IMG/VR virus record: IMGVR_UViG_3300021401_000029
Span: 1 to 27,890 of that record
DNA: 27,890 nucleotides
Reading direction: 5' to 3' (one strand)
DNA from: a virus
In this document: positions 15,204-20,758 of the stretch, piece after piece
How the letters are laid out: each line of letters opens with the position of its first letter
How positions within the stretch are numbered: position 1 is the stretch's first letter
Program-made: the position numbers and the translations under genes
Notes under the pieces: generated by a model
What the model was told of the DNA's origin: nothing
Seen by the model: the letters and a program-made list of their open reading frames with translations, nothing else
The model's database searches: none

Positions 15204-15449
15204 ATGAGCGCACAGAATCCCAGTTTAACGGATAGTTTGTTGGGGTACACGAGTGATGCCCCTTCCACTCCGCAAAAGATACTCATTGGAGCGGTTGCCG
15301 CTGCAATTGGAGCTGTTAATCAAGTAACTCCTCCTGCCACCGCCACTTCTCCGGGAGTTGTGGGGCAGTTCGCTTTCGATGCAAATTATTTCTACTCCTG
15401 CCCCGCTACCAACACTTGGGTAAGATGCCCTCTTGCTAGCTGGACCTAA
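15204..15449 (+). CDS. Small virion/fibre-associated protein (81 aa)
   Basis: Starts three bases after the previous stop. The C-terminal half (SPGVVGQFAFDANYFYSC, then NTWVRCPLASW) resembles the short beta module 'G..Gq.a.D..y.Y.C...N.W.R..l..W' often found at the end of tail-fibre proteins or as a separate small protein next to them. The N-terminal half is low complexity with a TPQKILIGAVAAAIGAVN segment that may be a small helix. No signal peptide. It opens the adhesin island. Confidence 0.65.
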   Translation: MSAQNPSLTDSLLGYTSDAPSTPQKILIGAVAAAIGAVNQVTPPATATSPGVVGQFAFDANYFYSCPATNTWVRCPLASWT

Positions 15450-15462
15450 ATATTTTACCAAC

Positions 15463-16902
15463 ATGAAAAAACTACTATATTTATTTGTATTCCTTTTCGT
15501 TTTGCTGCCTTTGACTAGAGCAGCGGACAGCGCCTATGATTTAATCCTGCTCCAACAGAACTCAGCAAATACGGGGAAGGTGCAAGTCAACATAACCCCC
15601 GTGGCTAGTTCGCTGGTGGGGTTTAATACTTCCAAGCTTCCCGTAAACATTGCACTAGGAACAAACCTTTCCCTTTCAGGCACAACGCTGAACGCGACAG
15701 GAGGAGGGACTCCCGCAGGAAGTTCTGGTGATATACAAACGAACAGCTCAGGGGCATTCGGCCACATCACTCCAGGTGCAAACATAGTAACATTCCTAAC
15801 CTCCGCTCTTCCCACCACTCTAGCAGGGTACGGGATTACTAATGGTGTGGCAAATACTGTTACTGTTAACGGACATGCTTTGTCCTCTAACGTGACAGTA
15901 ACCAATGCGGATCTTGGCGCAGTACCCACTACTACTACAGTCAATGGACATGCATTAAGCAGCAACGTGACTGTCACCAATTCGGACCTAGGCGCTGTAC
16001 CTACAACGACCACAGTTAATGGTCATGCCTTAAGTTCAAACGTAACCGTTACAACAGGGGATTTAGGTTTAGGCACAATGGCAACTCAGTCAGCTTCTAA
16101 TGTGTTGATTTCTGGTGGTGTGATCTATAATCCACCAACCACAGCATCTGCTGGTGGGACAGTTGTGCTTTCCAATGGTAGTGACGTTTATATAAATCCA
16201 TACACGTCCAACACCTCTTTTACGCTTCCCGGATCACCCTCAGCAGGTTATTACTTTAGGATTCACTTTGAAGCTTGTGATGGAGCGTCGATCGCCACGT
16301 TCTCAGGAACAGTTAATCGTAACGGATTCAGTACAAGTGGAACAGTGTACACACCAGCACCTGCCGGTAATCACGTGGTCTATGGTAGGTATATAAACGG
16401 TGCATGGTACGAGTCGGACGACTTTTCCAGCAACACTGTAGCCAATGGAGGAACTGGTGCGACTACGTTTACTATTCATGGCGTTTTGTTAGGACAAACG
16501 ACATCCCCTCTCACGGCGACTGCTGCTGGTGCAGCAGATACAATCCTAACAGGCATGGGAGCATCTGATCCAACATTCCAATATCCTCATATTCACGTCA
16601 ACTCACAGTCGGCGGCCTATACGACGTTGCTTACCGACCAAGGCGACATCATCTACCATCCCAGTGCAGACACGACGGCGAGGACGTGGACGATCGACAG
16701 CAACGCGAACGTCGCGGCACCTATTGGCACTTCACTCTCGTTCTACAACGATACGAGCGCGGGCACGGTGACGATTGCCATCACGTCAGACACGCTGGTG
16801 CTGTCTCCTGCGGGCACGACGGGATCGGTCACACTACTGGCCGGCCACACCGCCACGGCGGTCAAGGTCGCGAGCACGCGCTGGTTCATCTCAATGAATT
16901 GA
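15463..16902 (+). CDS. Tail-fibre-like protein with Sec signal peptide
   Basis: 479 residues from ATG 15463, chosen because it opens a clear Sec signal (KK, then a LYLFVFLFVLLPL core, TRA cleavage near residue 20); a TTG/ATG start upstream at 15433 would put ten residues before it. The body is Thr/Ser/Gly/Val-rich and beta-like, with three near-identical 25-residue repeats (15862 on) built around [14 protein letters not shown]. About residues 225-310 are a distinct beta module. The last 100 residues (TTARTWTIDSNANVAAPIG and onward) form a fibre end-domain with clearly higher GC. It resembles adhesive fibres, but the signal peptide is unusual for a virion protein. It belongs with the LamG and beta-helix proteins downstream. 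Confidence 0.75.
   Translation: MKKLLYLFVFLFVLLPLTRAADSAYDLILLQQNSANTGKVQVNITPVASSLVGFNTSKLPVNIALGTNLSLSGTTLNATGGGTPAGSSGDIQTNSSGAFGHITPGANIVTFLTSALPTTLAGYGITNGVANTVTVNGHALSSNVTVTNADLGAVPTTTTVNGHALSSNVTVTNSDLGAVPTTTTVNGHALSSNVTVTTGDLGLGTMATQSASNVLISGGVIYNPPTTASAGGTVVLSNGSDVYINPYTSNTSFTLPGSPSAGYYFRIHFEACDGASIATFSGTVNRNGFSTSGTVYTPAPAGNHVVYGRYINGAWYESDDFSSNTVANGGTGATTFTIHGVLLGQTTSPLTATAAGAADTILTGMGASDPTFQYPHIHVNSQSAAYTTLLTDQGDIIYHPSADTTARTWTIDSNANVAAPIGTSLSFYNDTSAGTVTIAITSDTLVLSPAGTTGSVTLLAGHTATAVKVASTRWFISMN
15862..16068 (+). repeat. Tandem 75-base coding repeat (two full units and a partial third)
   Basis: Units begin at 15862, 15937 and 16012. The protein repeat is almost identical ([14 protein letters not shown], then a short D-L-G-A-V-P-T-T-T linker), but codons differ strongly: ALSS is GCT TTG TCC TCT, GCA TTA AGC AGC and GCC TTA AGT TCA in the three copies. 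Confidence 0.85.
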
Positions 16903-16906
16903 TGCC

Positions 16907-17695
16907 ATGAAAAAACTGATATTTTTCGCAGGTCTATTTTTCGCTTCTCTGGCCTTTGGTGGAGCGGCGCAGCAATGCTTGCTGACGGCGTATACAACGG
17001 CTGCATCCAACAATTTCAAGACGAACTTGGTGGCTTTTTACAACATGGACGATTCGGCGGGGTCTGGCGCAACCGACATATTCGCTGCGCACAATATGAC
17101 ACTGAATGGAACGATTGGTTCGTCCGCTGGCATAGTAACAAATTGTAGAACGAGCAACGGAGCTCCGGGTAATAATTTTACATTGGCTAGCGTAGGCTCA
17201 TTCAGCCCCGGTTCCAATAGTTTCACAGTAGCTTTTTGGACTAAAGCTGCCAGCTTGACACAAGCTGCCTATCCTACTTTTGCAGAAAAGGGAGGCAATC
17301 CTACTTCTATCGAATGGCTTATTTATTGGGATGCCCCGTCTTCTAAGGCAGTGTTGCAGGTAAGTGCAGATGGAACAACCAGTACATCCGTTACAGCTTC
17401 CACAGCATTTACAGATACGACCACTTTTCATTTGATTGTGGCCGAGTGGGACGGATCCAATATAAAGATCAGTTTTGATGGCGGCGCTTTCGCGACTACG
17501 GCATGGAGCACGACATTATTCTCCGGAATCGGTAACTTTGAAGTGTTTCAGGATGCTACTGGGACTGCATCCTACAATGGCTCAATTGGCCAAGTAGGGT
17601 ACTGGGTTGGTCGGGCATTGCCATTAACCGGCACTACCAGTATCGCGACTCTCTACAACGGCGGATCAGGATACGCTTATACAAATTTCCAATGA
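16907..17695 (+). CDS. LamG/concanavalin-like lectin protein with Sec signal peptide
   Basis: 262 residues, starting with a clear Sec signal (MKKLIFFAGLFFASLAFGGAA). The mature part has the LamG jelly-roll signs: VAFYNMDDSAGSG near the start, FTVAFWTKAAS at mid length, FHLIVAEWDGSNIKISFDG (about residues 178-196), and GQVGYWVGRALP near the end. Such domains bind sugars or glycoproteins and are common in secreted proteins and phage fibres. It starts four bases after the fibre gene and overlaps the beta-helix gene by ATGA, so the three probably act together at the cell surface or in the virion. No catalytic residues can be assigned. Confidence 0.8.
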   Translation: MKKLIFFAGLFFASLAFGGAAQQCLLTAYTTAASNNFKTNLVAFYNMDDSAGSGATDIFAAHNMTLNGTIGSSAGIVTNCRTSNGAPGNNFTLASVGSFSPGSNSFTVAFWTKAASLTQAAYPTFAEKGGNPTSIEWLIYWDAPSSKAVLQVSADGTTSTSVTASTAFTDTTTFHLIVAEWDGSNIKISFDGGAFATTAWSTTLFSGIGNFEVFQDATGTASYNGSIGQVGYWVGRALPLTGTTSIATLYNGGSGYAYTNFQ

Positions 17696-19236
17696 GGTAT
17701 TTTATTTTAAGCCTTATTTTGACGGTGCGCCTAACCGCTGCCACGTACTACGTCACCCAATCCGGTGCTGGGTCTGGCAATGGCAGCTCCATAGGCAATG
17801 CCGCGAGCATCGCAACCCTCAATGGACATATGCCAGCTGCCGGTGATACAGTGAGCCTGAATGGGGCGATCACCAGTGGCATCACGGTCAATGGTAGCGG
17901 AGCATCCGGCAACCCGATTACCTACCTCTTCGCATCAGGTGCGTCCATGAGCACGACGGTTTGGAACTCCGCTTTCACTCTCGCAAATAATAACTACATC
18001 ACGATTGATGGTGGTGCGACCGGTACTATCGGAGGGCCTGGGGCAACCGGGACGACCAACGGGTACATCCAAAACACGGCTAATGGGACGGGGTTGGCCA
18101 ATACCGCAGTTACGAATGCAATTGCTGCAACCGACTGCAACAACCTGACGATCCAAGGGTTGGTAATCCGAAACCTATACGTCAGAAATTCTTCGACTGA
18201 TGAAAGCGCAGGTGCTTCCAGCAGCAGCGGTATTTATGTGCTAAACAGTTCAGGAAACCTGACCAACCTAAAGGTCACAAATTGCGTGTTCCATGACATG
18301 AATACTGGTGTCGGCGCCGCCTACCGAGGGAGCGCGTGCATGACTTGGGAAGTGTCTTACTGCACGGCTTATAATTGCAACTGGGGAGCTGCGTTCGGGG
18401 ATGCAGGAACCTCTGGCCAGAACCTCACCGGAGCAACCATCCACCATAACCTCTTCTATAATTTCTCGAATTGGGATGATTCGGTATCAAACCTTTACCA
18501 TCACAACGGATTTTATGGATACGCCGAATCTGGCGGAGGCATCACCGGGGCGACGATCTACGATAACCAGATAGGGCCCGGTGCTGGAACCAATGCTACT
18601 GCTCATATCTTCCTTTCAGGCAATCTTCTCGGAACTTTCACGATCTATAACAACATATTTTTAGCGGATTCAACCGGAAATCCTAACAACGGTAACATAT
18701 ATTTTGACAACAAGTATGGTACAGGCACGACTTTGAATTACTACAATAACACCTCAATTGGTTATAATTCTTCAGGAATTGGCGTAGATATAGATGCTCT
18801 TAGCGGAACCTCGGGGACGGTGTTACTAAAGAATAATCTATTCTCTGGGGATGGGACGGCCATCGCGTTTTTTCACGTTAACCTGTACACGGCCACGGCG
18901 GATTACAATCTGGGCTATAACCTGAACTCCGGGCAGGCGTATTCGTGGTCGTCCAGCGGTGGTTCAAACCCGCAGACGTTTGCGCAGTGGCAGGCGGACG
19001 GGTTCGATACACATGGAACGAACGGGAACCCGAATCTCAACGGTAGTTATGTCCCGCAGCCGACCAGTTCGGCAATCTCCGCAGGCGCGAATCTGTCCTC
19101 CTATTTCACGACCGATTACGCTGGCGTCACGCGCCCGGCTTCCACGGCATGGGACATTGGGGCGTATGAGTACGGTGCTCCTGTCGGGGCCACTATTTTG
19201 AATTGCTTCAAGTTCGGAAACATAGGAAACCAATAA
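17692..19236 (+). CDS. Right-handed beta-helix protein with Sec signal, candidate depolymerase
   Basis: 514 residues, ATGA-coupled to the LamG gene. A short signal peptide (RYFILSLILTV, ending RLTAA) is followed by a long right-handed beta-helix. It shows an initial YYVTQSGAGSGNGSS, repeated N-rich rungs (NNYITIDGG, NLTIQGLVIRN, LKVTNCVFHDM, ATIHHNLFYNF, ATIYDNQIG, FTIYNNIF), and a C-terminal GVTRPASTAWDIGAYEY of the 'choice-of-anchor Q' type. Many such proteins are pectate-lyase-like or bind or cleave polysaccharides. No catalytic set is identified, so lyase, hydrolase or pure adhesin are all possible. A depolymerase acting on host glycan is the leading guess. The signal peptide is again unusual for a tail protein. 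Confidence 0.8.
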   Translation: MRYFILSLILTVRLTAATYYVTQSGAGSGNGSSIGNAASIATLNGHMPAAGDTVSLNGAITSGITVNGSGASGNPITYLFASGASMSTTVWNSAFTLANNNYITIDGGATGTIGGPGATGTTNGYIQNTANGTGLANTAVTNAIAATDCNNLTIQGLVIRNLYVRNSSTDESAGASSSSGIYVLNSSGNLTNLKVTNCVFHDMNTGVGAAYRGSACMTWEVSYCTAYNCNWGAAFGDAGTSGQNLTGATIHHNLFYNFSNWDDSVSNLYHHNGFYGYAESGGGITGATIYDNQIGPGAGTNATAHIFLSGNLLGTFTIYNNIFLADSTGNPNNGNIYFDNKYGTGTTLNYYNNTSIGYNSSGIGVDIDALSGTSGTVLLKNNLFSGDGTAIAFFHVNLYTATADYNLGYNLNSGQAYSWSSSGGSNPQTFAQWQADGFDTHGTNGNPNLNGSYVPQPTSSAISAGANLSSYFTTDYAGVTRPASTAWDIGAYEYGAPVGATILNCFKFGNIGNQ

Positions 19237-19237
19237 T

Positions 19238-19507
19238 ATGAATCCACTTCAATACTTAGCCAAAGCCACAGAGGACGGAGACGGAAATGTTTCTACCATG
19301 AGAATTCCTGTTCTATATGGATCCTTACTGTTTTTAACAATGATCGCAGCAGTCTGGATCGTAGCTCTAATATATCCAGATCGTTATAATATAGCGGTAG
19401 CAGCGTCGGCGGCTTTTGCTTCCACTCTAGTCATTTTACTTGGTATGAAGTTGGGCCAGAACGTGACAGAGAACCAAGGAAACAGAATCCCTCCGACAAC
19501 CCCTTAA
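19238..19507 (+). CDS. Two-transmembrane protein, holin-like
   Basis: 89 residues, two bases after the beta-helix stop, with an AGGA about ten bases upstream. Two hydrophobic helices: about residues 26-46 (LYGSLLFLTMIAAVWIVALIY) and about 51-72 (NIAVAASAAFASTLVILLG). The N-terminus is charged (KATEDGDGNVSTMR), and the C-terminus is short, polar and ends TTP. The 'N-T-M-R' before TM1 and size recall a holin-like family of small phage membrane proteins, but no endolysin lies nearby. Holin is possible; a membrane anchor or export partner of the neighbouring secreted proteins is an alternative. Confidence 0.6.
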   Translation: MNPLQYLAKATEDGDGNVSTMRIPVLYGSLLFLTMIAAVWIVALIYPDRYNIAVAASAAFASTLVILLGMKLGQNVTENQGNRIPPTTP

Positions 19508-19556
19508 TTTTCAAGTAGTAATTCCAAACAACCAAAATAGGAGCTAGTAAAATATC

Positions 19557-19976
19557 ATGTCCAAGTTAAACGACGGTTTCGCGACACTAATCACCTTTGC
19601 TCGGATTCCGAGTGCAAAGTTTTATGAAAAGACGGTTACTCCGCCTTCCATCAGCATTGGCAAGGCGATTGACACGACCACAATGCGCAATCTAACGATG
19701 CGCACGACTGCGGCTGCCAAGCTACAGAGCACGGGCAACATGAAGCTTGATGTTGCTTATGACACGCAGAGCTACCAGCAGGTGCAAGCCGTGCTAGGTC
19801 TCACACAGCTTGTTATCGTAACGTTCTCTGACGCTTCCTCTGTTAGCTTCTATGGTTACATTGATTCCTTCGCACCGGGAGTCGTTGAGGAGGGCAAACA
19901 ACCCACCGCGACGATTGAAGTCATCGCCACAAATACCAAGACGAGCGGCACGGAGTCCGCACCGGTTTGGGTCTAA
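19557..19976 (+). CDS. Tail tube (major tail) protein, probable
   Basis: 139 residues, start ATG 19557 with GGAG about 14 bases before it. Small, soluble and beta-rich: SAKFYEKTVTPPSISIGKAID near the start, a central TAAAKLQSTGNMKLDVAYD, then VVTFSDASSVSFYGYIDSF and ATIEVIATNTKTSG. The stretch after residue 45 reads as the tail-tube fold (strand-loop, 'tG.....v.yd', final 'A.i.i....'). The position right before the chaperone with its frameshift and the tape measure is diagnostic for siphoviruses. Highly expressed by analogy, not shown here. Confidence 0.78.
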   Translation: MSKLNDGFATLITFARIPSAKFYEKTVTPPSISIGKAIDTTTMRNLTMRTTAAAKLQSTGNMKLDVAYDTQSYQQVQAVLGLTQLVIVTFSDASSVSFYGYIDSFAPGVVEEGKQPTATIEVIATNTKTSGTESAPVWV

Positions 19977-19989
19977 ATTCTAAATTAGT

Positions 19990-20021
19990 AAAACACCACA
20001 CAAAATAAAAACACACCACAC
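19990..20021 (+). promoter_or_regulatory. CA-rich, SD-less leader of the tail chaperone gene
   Basis: Almost all A and C (ACACCACACAAAATAAAAAC and on), no Shine-Dalgarno before ATG 20022. It is strikingly like the leader at 12358-12385, with the same ACACCACACAAAA core. A repeated leader of this kind in front of two structural genes suggests a shared initiation or processing signal. Confidence 0.45.
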
Positions 20022-20399
20022 ATGAGCACAAAATTATCGTTCACCTCGAAACTCAAATTCCTAGAAGTTGATATTGATGGCAAGGATTATATCCTGTCAG
20101 AAATATCAGGCGCTCAGCGCGAAATCTTCTTCACCAAACAAAGCGCAAGAGTTCGTTTGGACGCCAAGGGTAACGTACAAGGACTGAGGGACTTCACTGG
20201 ATTTGAATCCAACTTGGTATCCTTGTCCCTTAAAGAGAAAGGGACAGGCACCTATGTTGCTGTCTCCATCATAGAGCAATGGCCTGCTAGTGTTGTTATG
20301 ACGCTGGCAAAGGAAGCTCGCAAGCTGAGTGGCATGGCGGCACCTGAAGAGATCGAGGAGAAGGAGCAACCAAAAAACGAATCAGCGGCGAGCGAGTAA
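20022..20399 (+). CDS. Tail assembly chaperone, gpG-like (zero frame)
   Basis: 125 residues, between tail tube and tape measure, with the helical, charged features of the gpG-type chaperone: LEVDIDGKDYILSEISGAQRE near the start, LVSLSLKEKGTGTYVAVSII mid length, and a Glu/Lys/Ala-rich end. Near its 3' end lie the slippery heptamer A AAA AAC (20372-20378) and a stem-loop whose loop holds the zero-frame stop. A fraction of ribosomes should shift -1 and continue into the next frame, as in lambda G/GT. The chaperone binds the tape measure and tube to start tail assembly. Confidence 0.83.
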   Translation: MSTKLSFTSKLKFLEVDIDGKDYILSEISGAQREIFFTKQSARVRLDAKGNVQGLRDFTGFESNLVSLSLKEKGTGTYVAVSIIEQWPASVVMTLAKEARKLSGMAAPEEIEEKEQPKNESAASE

Positions 20400-20419
20400 A
20401 GTGGTTCCAGCTCGCCGCT
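20356..20419 (+). promoter_or_regulatory. -1 programmed ribosomal frameshift cassette
   Basis: Three elements in line. AGGAG lies at 20356-20360, 11 bases before the slip site, and AAGGAG at 20361-20366. The heptamer A AAA AAC lies at 20372-20378 in the zero frame (CCA AAA AAC). After five bases a perfect 10-bp stem pairs AGCGGCGAGC (20384-20393) with GCTCGCCGCT (20410-20419), loop 16 bases. The zero-frame stop TAA (20397-20399) lies in the loop. This is the dnaX-like arrangement. Confidence 0.88.
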
Positions 20420-20752
20420 CGTTTAGGACGCACCGTCCAGCAACTACAGGAAGAAATAAGCAGCTCAGAGTTTAGTGACTGGATTTCCTTCCTGGATATT
20501 ATAGAGCCAAACCTAACGCATAGGGAAGATTACTACTTAGCGCAGATTGCCTACCGCATAGCATTAAGCCAAGTAAGCGATCCTTCTAAACTGAGAATCC
20601 AACAGTTCCTTATTAACTATAAGCCAGAAAACGAAGTTGAAGAAATAGAAGAGATTATCGAACGGGAAGACCTGAGTGACGAAGAGAAAAAGAAAATCAT
20701 CACTGAGCGTTCCAAGAAGGCTTGGGCAATAGGACTGGCAGCAACAAAATAA
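20378..20752 (+). CDS. Tail assembly chaperone extension, gpT-like (-1 frame)
   Basis: This frame has no ATG of its own and would be missed by ORF calling. After a -1 shift at 20372-20378, translation continues with CGA at 20378 to TAA 20750-20752, adding 124 residues to the 119 already made (243 in total). The extension reads WFQLAARLGRTVQQLQEEI, then SSEFSDWISFLDIIEPN, HREDYYLAQIAYRIAL, and a Glu/Lys-rich end. 'EF.dW..f....p' after a helix is the pattern of gpT-type extensions and of related GTA/tail chaperone C-termini. It fills what would otherwise be 360 bases of non-coding DNA before the tape measure gene. Confidence 0.86.
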   Translation, partial: RISGERVKWFQLAARLGRTVQQLQEEISSSEFSDWISFLDIIEPNLTHREDYYLAQIAYRIALSQVSDPSKLRIQQFLINYKPENEVEEIEEIIEREDLSDEEKKKIITERSKKAWAIGLAATK

Positions 20753-20758
20753 AACAAC

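Noticed and set aside
15534-16013. 159-codon minus-strand ORF with VVVGTAPRS repeats
   Set aside because: The repeats are only the reverse reading of the fibre repeats.
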